Source: Methylocystis sp. MJC1 (GTDB lineage Bacteria > Pseudomonadota > Alphaproteobacteria > Rhizobiales > Beijerinckiaceae). From it: a stretch of 64,000 nt of DNA. This document shows positions 36,841 to 46,235 of the stretch, piece by piece. The notes under the pieces are model-generated. The model was not told where the DNA came from, did no database searches, and saw only the letters and a program-made list of their open reading frames with translations. The position numbers and the translations under genes are program-made. The stretch spans positions 1,587,001 through 1,651,000 of the forward strand of contig NZ_CP107558.1 in the NCBI RefSeq assembly GCF_026427715.1. Direction: 5' to 3'. Position 1 is the first letter of the stretch, and each line of letters opens with the position of its first letter.

Positions 36841-38324
36841 CAGCTCGCCTCCGCCAGCAGCGAAAGCTGCGCGCGGTTCTCCTCCACGAGGTCCGTCAGA
36901 CACGTCGGATAGTCGCCCGTGAAGCAGTGGTCCGTAAATTGGGGATGCGCATTGTCGCGGCCGTCATAGCCCATTGCGCGATAGATGCCGTCGACCGAAA
37001 GGAAGGAAAGCGAATCGCAGCCGATATAGGCGCGCATCTCGTCGAGCGAATGGGTCGCGGCGAGGAGCTTTTCCTTCTGCGGCGTGTCGATGCCGTAATA
37101 GTCCGGATGGGTGATCGGCGGCGAGGAGATGAGGAAATGCACCTCGGTCGCGCCGGCGTCGCGCATCATCTGCACGATTTTGACCGAGGTCGTCCCGCGC
37201 ACGATGGAGTCGTCGATCAGGATGACGCGCTTGCCCTCGACCACGCAGCGATTGGCGCTGTGCTTCATGCGCACGCCGACCTCGCGCACCGATTGCGTCG
37301 GCTGAATGAAGGTGCGGCCGACGTAATGGTTGCGGATGATGCCGAGCTCGAAGGGAATCCCCGACTCGCGCGAATAACCGATCGCCGCCGGGACGCCCGA
37401 ATCCGGCACCGGCACCACGACATCGGCCGCGATCGTCTGCTCGCGCGCCAGCTCGCGGCCCATCGCCTTGCGGACCTCATACACAGGACGACCCTGAACG
37501 AGAGAGTCAGGCCGCGCGAAATAAATGAACTCAAAAATGCAGGGCCGCGCCACCCGAGAGGGGAAGGGTTCGATGCTCTCGATCCCTGATTCCGAGATGA
37601 TGACAATCTCGCCGTTCTTGACGTCGCGCACGAAGCGGGCGCCGATGATGTCGAGCGCACAGGTTTCGGACGCCAGGATATATTTGCCGTCCAGCTCGCC
37701 GATGACGAGCGGGCGAATGCCGAGCGGATCGCGCGCGCCGATGAGCTTTTTATTTGTGAGCACAACGAGCGAATAGGCGCCTTCAATGGCGCGCAGCGCC
37801 TCGATGAAGCGGTCGACAAGCTGCGGCTTGCGACTGCGCGCGACAAGGTGAAGGATGACCTCGGTGTCTGAGGTCGACTGAAAGATCGCGCCTTCCTTGA
37901 TGAGGTCGCGCCGCAGCGCCTGCGCGTTTGTGAGATTGCCGTTATGCGCGACGGCGAAGCCGCCCGTGTTGAGCTCGGCGAAAAGCGGCTGCACGTTGCG
38001 CAGCATCGTTTCACCGGTCGTCGCGTAGCGGACATGGCCGATCGCCGCGGAGCCGGGCAGGCGCTTGATGGTGCTTTCCTTGGAGAAATGATCGCCGACA
38101 AGCCCAAGCCGGCGCTCGCCGTGGAAACGGCCGCCTGCGTCATAGGTGACGATGCCGGCGGCCTCCTGGCCGCGATGCTGCAGGGCGTGAAGACCCAGCG
38201 CCGTAATGGCGGCCGCATCCTGGAAATCAAAGACCCCGAAGACGCCGCAATATTCGCGCAGACGATCGCCGTCGAGATCGTCCGTCATTTCGATCGGGCC
38301 GGCAATGGATTGGTTATCGGTCAT
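36840..38324 (-). CDS. purF: Amidophosphoribosyltransferase
   Basis: First committed step of purine synthesis: PRPP plus glutamine to phosphoribosylamine. The 494-residue protein has a short propeptide before the catalytic cysteine in LREYCGVFGVF, the glutamine amidotransferase domain with HRGQEAAG and HNGNLTNA, and the PRPP-binding loop VILIDDSIVRGTTS. GGGAG precedes the ATG at 38324. It is last in a radA-cvpA-purF run on the minus strand. Confidence 0.97.
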   Translation of the reverse strand: MTDNQSIAGPIEMTDDLDGDRLREYCGVFGVFDFQDAAAITALGLHALQHRGQEAAGIVTYDAGGRFHGERRLGLVGDHFSKESTIKRLPGSAAIGHVRYATTGETMLRNVQPLFAELNTGGFAVAHNGNLTNAQALRRDLIKEGAIFQSTSDTEVILHLVARSRKPQLVDRFIEALRAIEGAYSLVVLTNKKLIGARDPLGIRPLVIGELDGKYILASETCALDIIGARFVRDVKNGEIVIISESGIESIEPFPSRVARPCIFEFIYFARPDSLVQGRPVYEVRKAMGRELAREQTIAADVVVPVPDSGVPAAIGYSRESGIPFELGIIRNHYVGRTFIQPTQSVREVGVRMKHSANRCVVEGKRVILIDDSIVRGTTSVKIVQMMRDAGATEVHFLISSPPITHPDYYGIDTPQKEKLLAATHSLDEMRAYIGCDSLSFLSVDGIYRAMGYDGRDNAHPQFTDHCFTGDYPTCLTDLVEENRAQLSLLAEAS

Positions 38325-38431
38325 TGCGCAGTCTCCCATATCGAAAGCGCGTCGCTGCGCTGTAGCATCAACTTTGCCAACCGGCGCGGACGCCGGCGAG
38401 TTTTCTCGGCCTTGTCGCACGTCATTCGCCC

Positions 38432-39019
38432 TTAAGGCTTCTCCTCCGGAGCCACGGTCTTCTCGGGCTCAGATTCGGCAGGCGGGGTCTCTTCGACGGG
38501 CGCGCCGGACTTCTTGGCCTTGATCTTGGCGACGATGCTGTCCAGATCGTCAGGGAGCCATTCGCGCAGCTTGTCGCCGCCCGCCTGGAGCAGAGGCTTG
38601 GCGCGGGCGCTGCGAATCCATTCCGGCTGATTGGCGTCGGGCACAAGCCAGCCGTAGAAAACGAAGGCGACGACGGCCAGCAGCATGCCCCGAACCGCTC
38701 CGAAGACGAACCCCAGCGAACGGTCGAGCGCCCCGATCTTGGAGTCCAGAATCACGTCGGAAAGCTTCACGGTGACGATCGACACCAGAATCAGCGCGAC
38801 GAAGAAGACCACCGCGACCGCCGCCGCGAGCGCGAGCTCGTCCTTGGAGATGTAGGGCTTTACGTAGGGCAGCGCCATGGGATGCAGATAGTAAGCGGCG
38901 AAGGCGGCCGCCACCCATGAGAGGATCGCCAGCACTTCGCGGGTGAATCCGCGCAGCAGAGCGAGCATGCCAGAGACCAGAACGATGATAATAACTGCCA
39001 GATCAAGGTACGACGGCAT
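38432..39019 (-). CDS. cvpA: CvpA-family membrane protein
   Basis: A 195-residue protein with four hydrophobic segments (LDLAVIIIVLVSGMLALLRG, AILSWVAAAFAAYYL, LAAAVAVVFFVALILVSIV, MLLAVVAFVFYGW) and the CvpA signature DRSLGFVFGAVRGM. CvpA is linked to colicin V production and bile/membrane stress in enterobacteria; its gene stands before purF in most proteobacteria, as here. The C-terminal 35 residues are charged and disordered. GAGGAC precedes the ATG. Confidence 0.92.
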   Translation of the reverse strand: MPSYLDLAVIIIVLVSGMLALLRGFTREVLAILSWVAAAFAAYYLHPMALPYVKPYISKDELALAAAVAVVFFVALILVSIVTVKLSDVILDSKIGALDRSLGFVFGAVRGMLLAVVAFVFYGWLVPDANQPEWIRSARAKPLLQAGGDKLREWLPDDLDSIVAKIKAKKSGAPVEETPPAESEPEKTVAPEEKP

Positions 39020-39209
39020 CGAAGTCCTCTTCGTTTCGCCCTGACGCTCGGAAATCCCAACGCTTCGCCGGCGCGCGCCTTGCGCGCCAATCACGTCATT
39101 CGCTTTCGCAAGCGCGCTCTGCTGATCGAAGGCGGCTGGGTCGACGGCCGCGGGAACGTACGACCGCTTGCTTCTAGCGCAACTCAACCGCCGGCGGGAA
39201 GTAGAAAGG

Positions 39210-40601
39210 CTAAATTTCAGCCCGTCGCGCCCGCGGCGCAGTCTGCGCAATCGCCGCAACGAGCTGGGCGACGTCGGCGCAGGGCCGCAAGGTCAGGCCG
39301 GCGCGACGGTCGTCGTCGTTGATCTGCTGGCCTTGCGCGAGAACCGCCTGGTGAAAGCCGAGCTTGGCGGCCTCGCGCAGCCGCATCCCGGCGTGGATGA
39401 CGGGTCGGATCGCGCCGGAAAGGCCGATCTCTCCGAAAAACGCCTGATCGGCGGGGAGCACGGCCCCCGTGAGCGAGGAGACGAGCGCCGCTGCGGCGGC
39501 GAGATCGCCCGCTGGCTCGTCGGCGCGCAAGCCGCCCGCGACGTTGAGATAGACGTCGTGCATCCCAAGTTTCAATCCGGCATGCGCCTCCAGTACGGCC
39601 AGGATCATCGACAGGCGATTCTGGTCGAAGCCGACGACGGCGCGTCGGGGCGTGCCGAGCGAGGTCGGCGCGACCAGCGCCTGAATCTCGATCAGCATGG
39701 GGCGCTGGCCCTCCATGCCGGCGAAGACCGCCGCGCCCGGCGCCGAGGCGTCGCGCCCGGCCAGAAAGATCGCCGAGGGGTTGGCGACTTCGGCCAGTCC
39801 GAGCCCTGTCATTTCGAAGACGCCGATCTCGCCGGTCGCGCCGAAACGGTTTTTCGAGGCGCGCAGCATGCGGAAGTGATGCGCCGCGTCGCCCTCGAAG
39901 GACAGCACCGCGTCGACCATATGCTCGACGACGCGCGGGCCCGCGACCTGCCCGTCCTTTGTGACATGCCCCACGAGAATGATGGTCGAGCCGCTGGTCT
40001 TCGCGTGGCGCAGCAGCGCCTGGGCGCTCGCCCGCACCTGTGTGACCGTGCCCGGCGCCGATGGCGCGACCTCCGTGTGCATGGTCTGGATCGAGTCGAT
40101 GATGATCAGCGCGGCGCGCTTGCCGGTCGCGCAGGTCGCGAGAATATCCTCGACCTGCGTGGCGGAGGCGAGTTCGACCGACGCGTCGGCGAGGTCGAGG
40201 CGGGTGGCGCGCAGCCGCACCTGCGCCACGGCCTCCTCGCCGGAAATGTAGATGACCCGCGCGCCGCGCCGTGCGAGCGCCGCGCAGGCTTGTATCAGCA
40301 GGGTCGATTTGCCGATGCCTGGCTCGCCCCCGAGCAGCAGAACGGAGCCCGGCACGAATCCGCCGCCGGTGACGCGGTCGAATTCGTCGATCCCCGTGAC
40401 AATGCGCTCCGCGGCGCGATCCGATCCGGCGAGCCCCTCCAACTCGAAGGCGCGCCCGCGTGTTGCGCGCGCCGCCGTCGGGCCGGAGTCGCTCTCTTCT
40501 ACGATCGCATTCCATTCGCCGCAGGACTCGCAGCGCCCCTGCCAGCGGGCAGCGACGGCGCCGCAGTTTTGACAGACGAAGAAAGAACGGGATTTGGCCA
40601 T
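39210..40601 (-). CDS. radA: DNA repair protein RadA
   Basis: RecA-like branch-migration helicase used in recombination. The 463-residue protein has the N-terminal zinc finger (FVCQNCG and GRCESCGEW), Walker A GEPGIGKST, the RadA-specific KNRFG motif (SKNRFGATGE) and the C-terminal Lon-like domain from about 300. The start at 40601 (MAKSRSFFVC) is typical. Upstream of cvpA on the same strand, gap 190 bases. Confidence 0.96.
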   Translation of the reverse strand: MAKSRSFFVCQNCGAVAARWQGRCESCGEWNAIVEESDSGPTAARATRGRAFELEGLAGSDRAAERIVTGIDEFDRVTGGGFVPGSVLLLGGEPGIGKSTLLIQACAALARRGARVIYISGEEAVAQVRLRATRLDLADASVELASATQVEDILATCATGKRAALIIIDSIQTMHTEVAPSAPGTVTQVRASAQALLRHAKTSGSTIILVGHVTKDGQVAGPRVVEHMVDAVLSFEGDAAHHFRMLRASKNRFGATGEIGVFEMTGLGLAEVANPSAIFLAGRDASAPGAAVFAGMEGQRPMLIEIQALVAPTSLGTPRRAVVGFDQNRLSMILAVLEAHAGLKLGMHDVYLNVAGGLRADEPAGDLAAAAALVSSLTGAVLPADQAFFGEIGLSGAIRPVIHAGMRLREAAKLGFHQAVLAQGQQINDDDRRAGLTLRPCADVAQLVAAIAQTAPRARRAEI

Positions 40602-40667
40602 GAGCGCTTGGCGCATGCGCCGGGAAGCCTTGTCAAGAGGCGCTCGCGCATGCGGGTCCGCGAGGCG

Positions 40668-41102
40668 TCAACTCGCCTTCCCGTTCGGGCGCCTTTTCCC
40701 GTCCGGCTTTGGGCCTCCGTCGCCGTCTGGCAACGTCCCCGTCACCGGATCGAAACCACCGTTCACGCGCGCGCGCAACACGTTGGAGGGCTTGAAGGTC
40801 ACGACTAGCCGCGCGGTGATTTTCGCAGACTCTCCGGTCTTCGGATTTCGTCCGTCTCGCGCCCGCTTGGCGCGGACGAGAAAGGCGCCGAAGGACGACA
40901 GTTTGACGTCTTCCCGCGACACGATGCTTTCGAAAATCTCGTCGAGCACCAATTCGACATATTTAGAGGCTTCAGTGCGGCCGAGGCCAGTTCGCTGGTG
41001 AACCGCCTCTGCCAGATCCGCGCGTGTGGTCGTCTTTAGCGCATGGTCGCCGTAGGTAAGAGCGCCATCGCCATCGGGCGAGAGGATTTGCTCCTGGGAC
41101 AT
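40668..41102 (-). CDS. ihfA: Integration host factor subunit alpha with extended ends
   Basis: DNA-bending nucleoid protein. The HU/IHF core (about residues 23-113) has TTTRADLAEAVHQRTGLGRTEA, the family signature VKLSSFGAFLVRAKRARDGRNPKTGE with the intercalating proline, and VTFKPSNVLRARV. The protein is 144 residues instead of about 100: a 22-residue leader and a 30-residue basic Gly/Pro/Lys tail (PDGDGGPKPDGKRRPNG). It follows plsX-fabH, the order found in most alphaproteobacteria. The early ATG could be replaced by an internal start. Confidence 0.9.
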   Translation of the reverse strand: MSQEQILSPDGDGALTYGDHALKTTTRADLAEAVHQRTGLGRTEASKYVELVLDEIFESIVSREDVKLSSFGAFLVRAKRARDGRNPKTGESAKITARLVVTFKPSNVLRARVNGGFDPVTGTLPDGDGGPKPDGKRRPNGKAS

Positions 41103-41358
41103 TTGGAACCTTGTAAATTTGATCGAAGAAAAGTTGGAGGCGAAGATAGTTTGTGCGGATAGCTGCTTTTACTGCAATCGGTCCGAGCGCAATCAGCAAT
41201 TACCGCCAAAGAACCACTAGCCGTCGCCGAAGCCCGGCTCGCTCATCCGTTGTTGGAATTATTCAGAATCGCAGCGAAAAATCAAGCGGAAGTTGCAACG
41301 CTTAAGCGATGGCCGGCGCATATTGGGTTGAATACAATTGCCTATTCATTTCGCCCAC

Positions 41359-42345
41359 TTACCAGCGGATCAAAGCCGATCCCCAGGTGAATCCGCCGCC
41401 CACAGCCTCCAACATCACCAGATCGCCTTGCTTGATGCGACCATCAGTCGCCGCAACGGACAGGGCGAGCGGGATGCTGGCGGCCGAGGTGTTGCCATGC
41501 AGATGGACGGTCGCCACGATCTTTTCCGGCGCGATGCCGAGCTTTTGCGCCGACATGTCGATGATCCGCCGATTGGCCTGATGCGGCACGAACCAGTCGA
41601 TCTGCGCCGGCGTGACGCCCGTCGCCGCGAAAGCGTCGATGACGACGTCCGTCACCTTGCCAACCGCGAATTTGAAGACTTCCTGACCGGACATGCGGAG
41701 ATGGCCGACCGTCTGCGTGGCGGAGGGACCGCCGTCGACATGGAGCTTTGCCCGATGCCGGCCGTCCGAGCGCAAATGCGTCGTCAAAACCCCGCGCTCG
41801 CTCATGGCGCCGCTGGAGGGCTGCGCCTCCAGCACCATCGCGCCGGCGCCATCGCCAAAGAGCACGCAGGTCGTGCGGTCTTCCCAGTCGATGATGCGGG
41901 AGAAGGTTTCCGCGCCGATGACGAGGGCGCGCTTGTGCGAGCCGGAGCGCAGGAATTTATCGGCGGTCGTGAGCGCGAAAACGAAGCCCGAGCAGACCGC
42001 CTGAAGATCGAAGGCGACGCCATGGGCGATGCCAAGCGCCGCCTGGATCTGCGTGGCGGTCGAGGGGAAGGTCCAGTCGGGCGTCGACGTGCCGACGATG
42101 ATCAGGTCGATGTCGTCAGGGGTGAGGCCGGCGTTTGCGAGGGCCGCGCGCGCCGCCTTCTCGCCGAGCATCGAGGTTGTTTCGCCCTCGGCGGCGATGT
42201 GGCGCTCCTTGATGCCCGTGCGCTGGAAAATCCATTCGTCGCTGGTGTCGACGACCTTCGCAAGGTCGTCGTTGGTCAGCGTCTTGGCGGGCAGATAGGA
42301 GCCCACGCCGAGAACGACGGAGCGAAGCAGGGGATTTGGCGTCAC
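41359..42345 (-). CDS. fabH: 3-oxoacyl-ACP synthase III
   Basis: Starts fatty-acid synthesis by condensing acetyl-CoA with malonyl-ACP. The 328-residue protein has the catalytic cysteine in [10 protein letters not shown], histidine in [11 protein letters not shown] and asparagine in [13 protein letters not shown]. The start is a GTG overlapping the plsX stop (GTGA). Gene order plsX-fabH-ihfA is standard. The 250 bases to ihfA show no feature I recognise. Confidence 0.96.
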   Translation of the reverse strand: MTPNPLLRSVVLGVGSYLPAKTLTNDDLAKVVDTSDEWIFQRTGIKERHIAAEGETTSMLGEKAARAALANAGLTPDDIDLIIVGTSTPDWTFPSTATQIQAALGIAHGVAFDLQAVCSGFVFALTTADKFLRSGSHKRALVIGAETFSRIIDWEDRTTCVLFGDGAGAMVLEAQPSSGAMSERGVLTTHLRSDGRHRAKLHVDGGPSATQTVGHLRMSGQEVFKFAVGKVTDVVIDAFAATGVTPAQIDWFVPHQANRRIIDMSAQKLGIAPEKIVATVHLHGNTSAASIPLALSVAATDGRIKQGDLVMLEAVGGGFTWGSALIRW

Positions 42346-43415
42346 TGAGCGGTTTCCTGCGGCGGACTGGCCGGGTCGGCGGCGCCGCTTTCGAATTGAT
42401 GGGCGAGCGCGACCGTGTCGCGAATGCGGTTCATGAGATCGTTCTTGGCCATTTCGTAGCCGATCTCGACTGCGCGGGCGAAGCCCACTGAGTCCGTTCC
42501 GCCATGGCTCTTGATGACGATGCCTTCCAGGCCCAGAAACACCCCGCCGTTGACGGCGCGCGTATCCATCTTGCCTTTGAGTTCGGCGAAGGCGCCGCGC
42601 GCGAAGAGATAGCCAATTTTGGCGAAGAGCGAGCCGCTCATGGCGGCCTTCAGATAGGCGGCGATCTGCTTCGCCGTGCCTTCCGCCGTCTTGAGCGTGA
42701 TATTGCCAGTGAAGCCTTCCGTCACGACGACGTCCACGGCGCCCATGCCGATCCCGTCGCCCTCGACAAAGCCCGCATATTCGAGGCCGGGAAGGTCGGT
42801 TTCGCGCAAGATGGCGGCGGCAGCCTTGACCTCCTCGACGCCCTTGATTTCCTCGGTGCCCACATTGAGCAGGCCGACAGTCGGCCGCTCCAGCCCGAGA
42901 ATGATGCGCGCCATGGCTGAGCCCATGATGGCGAGATCGACAAGGTGGCTGGCGTTGGCGCCGATCGAGGCGCCGACGTCGAGGACGATGGACTGGCCGC
43001 GCAGCGTCGGCCACAGGCAGGCGAGCGCCGGCCGGTCGACGCGGGCCATGGTGCGCAGACAGATTTTCGACATGGCCATCAGCGCGCCGGTGTTGCCGGC
43101 GGAGATCGCGGCGTCGGCCTCGCCTTTCTTTACCGCCTCGACAGCCATCCACATGGAGGAGACGCGCCGTCCGTAGCGCAAAGCTTGGCTCGGCTTGTCG
43201 TCCATGCGGACGGTGACGCTGGAATGGCGGATTTCGGCGCGCTCGGCGAGGCGCGGATGGTTTGCAAGTTCGGCGCGGATCGCCGTCTCGTCGCCAAAGA
43301 GCAGAAACTGGCTCTCGGGCATGCGTTCGAGGGCGAGGGCGCAGCCGGGGACCGTCACCGACGGGCCGAAATCGCCGCCCATCGCGTCGACCGCGATCCG
43401 AACTTTCTCCGCCAT
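42342..43415 (-). CDS. plsX: Phosphate acyltransferase PlsX
   Basis: Makes acyl-phosphate from acyl-ACP for phospholipid synthesis. The 357-residue protein begins with the family signature [19 protein letters not shown] and includes [13 protein letters not shown] and [14 protein letters not shown]. It is first of the plsX-fabH-ihfA run; the DUF177 gene lies 270 bases upstream on the same strand with no rpmF between. Confidence 0.96.
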   Translation of the reverse strand: MAEKVRIAVDAMGGDFGPSVTVPGCALALERMPESQFLLFGDETAIRAELANHPRLAERAEIRHSSVTVRMDDKPSQALRYGRRVSSMWMAVEAVKKGEADAAISAGNTGALMAMSKICLRTMARVDRPALACLWPTLRGQSIVLDVGASIGANASHLVDLAIMGSAMARIILGLERPTVGLLNVGTEEIKGVEEVKAAAAILRETDLPGLEYAGFVEGDGIGMGAVDVVVTEGFTGNITLKTAEGTAKQIAAYLKAAMSGSLFAKIGYLFARGAFAELKGKMDTRAVNGGVFLGLEGIVIKSHGGTDSVGFARAVEIGYEMAKNDLMNRIRDTVALAHQFESGAADPASPPQETAQ

Positions 43416-43686
43416 TGCTTCCTGTTTCCCTCGAATGCCGGGGCGCGCCTGCTGTCGGCAGGCGTATGATCATCTCGCGGGCGCGAGGCTTCCCACTTGC
43501 GACGCTGTGCCGAACCAACGATGGCTCAGCGTTCTGCGCGGGTGATTGCCATTTGCGGCGCGGCTGCGCAAGTGCCACGTCGCGTAGCCTGCTTGACCGG
43601 AGCCGAGACATGGACGGCCCCGGTCACTCGGGTGTGATGCGCGCCTGGAGCCGCGCGGGGCCTTCAGGCCCACATATGGCCAGATG

Positions 43687-44271
43687 CTACTTTCCCGAGG
43701 GCTCGGCCGGGCGCAATTTGGTGAAAGGCGAGACCACGCCGTTCTCCTCTTTCTCCTCGGGCGCGAGCTCCACGAATTCCGCGCCGGGTTTGCGTGGATA
43801 GGGATCGAGCGCCAAAGTGAGGAACTCCGAGACCACCGCCCCGAGATCGACCGCGCCATTGATCAGCGGGTCGGGCGGATCGTCCTCGAGCATGTTTGGC
43901 TCGATCATCTCCGGCTCGGGCTCGTGACGGCGCGAGCGGGGTTTGGGGGCTTGCTTCGGAGGCGCGAAGCGCAGCTCGATCGGCTCGGCGACGTCCGAGT
44001 CGAACGCGTCGAGCGTGACCACGCAGGTCTGGCGCACGCGGGCGCGCAGCTCGCCGGTCACCTCCAGCCCGTCGCCGCGCCAACGCCGCGCGCGCAGCGC
44101 CGCTTCGAGCGAGAGAACGGCAGGGAGGTCGTTCATCTGCGCGAGCGCGGCGCGCTCGGCTTCCGAGGCGACGATCTTTATCTCGAGACCTTCCGGAGGA
44201 ACCTCGATCACGGAGAGCGGGCGCGAGAGCGCCGGCTTCTCGTCGAGGGCCATATTGTTTTCGTCAACCAT
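43687..44271 (-). CDS. DUF177 (YceD-like) protein
   Basis: A 194-residue acidic protein of the YceD/DUF177 family, linked to 23S rRNA processing and plsX clusters. The family region includes LRARVRQTCVVTLDAFDSDVAEPIELRFAP and the C-terminal PLINGAVDLGAVVSEFLTLALDPYPRKPGAEF. A proline-rich charged insert lies between. It is convergent in no sense with plsX but precedes it on the same strand; bamE is divergent upstream, as in many Rhizobiales. Confidence 0.9.
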   Translation of the reverse strand: MVDENNMALDEKPALSRPLSVIEVPPEGLEIKIVASEAERAALAQMNDLPAVLSLEAALRARRWRGDGLEVTGELRARVRQTCVVTLDAFDSDVAEPIELRFAPPKQAPKPRSRRHEPEPEMIEPNMLEDDPPDPLINGAVDLGAVVSEFLTLALDPYPRKPGAEFVELAPEEKEENGVVSPFTKLRPAEPSGK

Positions 44272-44458
44272 TTTGCCCTCTCTTCTCTACTTCAGACGCA
44301 TCCATGGCTTTTAGATACGTTGGCCGCCTCATTGGCGCCAGTTCTCTGATCTATCCGGCCATGACCGGCTTGCTTTCGCGCCAATCGAAGGCTAGGCAAG
44401 CCGCATTGCGATATGGAATACCGGCGCGCGCTGCGCCGCCGGCGGGATGGAGATCGAT

Positions 44459-44926
44459 ATGGCGGGGCAGGGCTTGGGTTTTTCGAGGGACTGTCTCGGT
44501 TCGTCGGCCGCGAGAATCATGGCGGCCTTCGGCGTCGCAGCCTCGCTCTCGGGTTGCCTGGGCTATGAAGGCGTCATCAATCGCGGCGCGGTGGTCGACA
44601 CGCGCAAGGTCATGCAGGTGAAGCCCGGCATGGCGGCGCCTCAGGTCATGCAGTTGCTCGGCACACCCTCGACGACGTCCACCATCGGCGGCGACGCCTG
44701 GTATTACGTCAGCCAGCGAGTCGAGCGCTCTTTGGCGTTTATGCCGCAAAGCATCACCGACCAACATGTGCTGGCGGTCTATTTCGACAAATCGAGGAAA
44801 GTGACCCGCGTCGCTGATTATGGGATGGAAGACGGCAAGCCGGTCGATTTCCTGAGCCGCACAACCCCGGTCGCCGGGCCGGAATATCACCTGATCCAGG
44901 CGTTGCTCTCCAAGGTGCCCTTCTGA
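44459..44926 (+). CDS. bamE: Outer membrane assembly factor BamE (SmpA/OmlA)
   Basis: Lipoprotein subunit of the beta-barrel assembly machinery. About 155 residues, with the lipobox LSGC near residue 34 after a hydrophobic stretch, so it is a lipoprotein. The SmpA domain follows: VKPGMAAPQVMQLLGTPSTTST, DAWYYVSQR and VLAVYFDKSRKVTRVADYG. The ATG at 44459 has GGAG six bases before; one at 44447 is possible. Divergent from the DUF177 gene. Confidence 0.9.
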   Translation: MAGQGLGFSRDCLGSSAARIMAAFGVAASLSGCLGYEGVINRGAVVDTRKVMQVKPGMAAPQVMQLLGTPSTTSTIGGDAWYYVSQRVERSLAFMPQSITDQHVLAVYFDKSRKVTRVADYGMEDGKPVDFLSRTTPVAGPEYHLIQALLSKVPF

Positions 44927-45146
44927 CCAAGAAGCGCTTGCTGGGTTGATGGCGCAAATAAGGCCCGATGCGCCGCCATCTCAGCTAAATCCTCCAGAAT
45001 GCACAGGTTTTTTTGAGTTTTCCCGTAGCTCCCTCCTGCGCCGAATATGGCGAGGGGGTGGCGCGGGTCGTCGCTCTTTCGCCGTTCCCGCCGCTTAACT
45101 TCCTGTTAGGGTCCGCCGTTGCGGTGCAGGGAGTCGACGAAAAAGA

Positions 45147-46184
45147 ATGACGGATTATCCACAGCCCACGTTGGAGTCCGCGCCTGGCATGAGTTTGGGC
45201 GACCGCTGGGCGTTGATCCGCGAAGGCCGCTCTTTTCCCATCGTTCTCCGCACCCTTTGCGTCGGCGCGCTCCTCTCGACGCTTGCGGCGCTGAGCTTTT
45301 CCGTCAAGCGTGTGGAGGCCCCCCGCTATGAGCGGCTCGCCCGCGCCGGCAAACCTCATGCGCCGGCGACGCCTTTCATGCAGTTGACGCGGGGCGATGA
45401 CGAAATCGCGCTCGACAGCGACTTCTCGCTCGAGCAGGCGGCGCTCACCTGGGCGCATCGCCTCGGTAAGGACGGCGAGGCCGCACCCGACGCGCCGGGC
45501 GTCCTGCGCTTCGGTTCGGTGAAGGTGCACAAATCGATCGTTGAGCGCGTCGTGCAGGCCGCGAACCAGACGGAAATGGACCCGGCGCTGCTCATGGCGA
45601 TCGCCGACAAGGAATCCAACTTCTCGACCACTGCCAAGGCGCGCACCTCTTCGGCCAGCGGGCTCTTCCAATTCGTCGAGAAAACCTGGCTCAAGGCGGT
45701 GAAGGATTTCGGTCATCTGTATGGCCGCGAGGAAGAGGCGAACGCCATCGCCGACGGCGCGGACGCCATCGGGCGCGTCGCGCCGCAGCAGCGCGCCAAA
45801 ATCCTCAGCCTGCGCAACGACCCCTATCTGTCGGCGGCCCTCGCAGCTGAGATGCTGAAGAAGGACGGCTCGAAGATCGCCGAGAAGATCGGCCGGCCAC
45901 TCACGCCGGGCGAGACCTATCTCATTCACTTCCTCGGGCCGGACGACACCGAGCGCTTTATGAGGGCGCTGGGCGAGAAGCCGAACATGTCGGCAGCCGC
46001 CCTGCTGCCCAAGCCCGCCCGCGCCAATAGGCCGATCTTCTTTGCCCAGCAGGGCCGCAAGCTCAAAGCCAAATCATTGAGCGAGGTGCATGAGGCCTTC
46101 GAGTCCATGATGGGCACGCGCACGAGCCGCTATGAGGATGTGGCGCAGAAGCTGCCGGCGGGCGTGACGGCCTATACGGAATGA
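45147..46184 (+). CDS. Lytic transglycosylase (SLT domain)
   Basis: A 345-residue cell-wall enzyme with one N-terminal membrane anchor (FPIVLRTLCVGALLSTLAALSFSV) and an SLT-type catalytic domain: ALLMAIADKESNFSTTAKARTSSASGLFQFVEKTWL holds the glutamate (KES) and the SAxGLxQF motif. The rest of the protein, with ETYLIHFLGPDDTERFM, is shared by Rhizobiales homologues. It cleaves peptidoglycan glycan strands in the periplasm. The 220-base gap before it shows nothing clear apart from T-rich DNA. Confidence 0.9.
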   Translation: MTDYPQPTLESAPGMSLGDRWALIREGRSFPIVLRTLCVGALLSTLAALSFSVKRVEAPRYERLARAGKPHAPATPFMQLTRGDDEIALDSDFSLEQAALTWAHRLGKDGEAAPDAPGVLRFGSVKVHKSIVERVVQAANQTEMDPALLMAIADKESNFSTTAKARTSSASGLFQFVEKTWLKAVKDFGHLYGREEEANAIADGADAIGRVAPQQRAKILSLRNDPYLSAALAAEMLKKDGSKIAEKIGRPLTPGETYLIHFLGPDDTERFMRALGEKPNMSAAALLPKPARANRPIFFAQQGRKLKAKSLSEVHEAFESMMGTRTSRYEDVAQKLPAGVTAYTE

Positions 46185-46217
46185 GCCCCATGCGGCGCGC
46201 GACGCGCGGTCCGGACC

Positions 46218-46235
46218 GCGGGCCTTCAGGCCCGC
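46218..46235. terminator. Hairpin between lytic transglycosylase gene and argC
   Basis: Arms GCGGGCC and GGCCCGC with loop TTCA, overlapping the argC stop in the convergent gap. No T run follows, so efficiency is uncertain. Confidence 0.4.

Noticed and set aside
39168..40808. A 546-codon plus-strand frame opposite radA
   Set aside because: Antisense shadow; radA motifs on the minus strand are complete.
41359..43611. A 750-codon open frame that looks like a fusion on the minus strand
   Set aside because: The part before 42345 is an out-of-frame reading of plsX; the real gene in this frame is fabH starting at the GTG that overlaps the plsX stop.
44985..45929. A 314-codon minus-strand frame opposite the lytic transglycosylase
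   Set aside because: Antisense shadow of a clear enzyme gene, with low-complexity composition.
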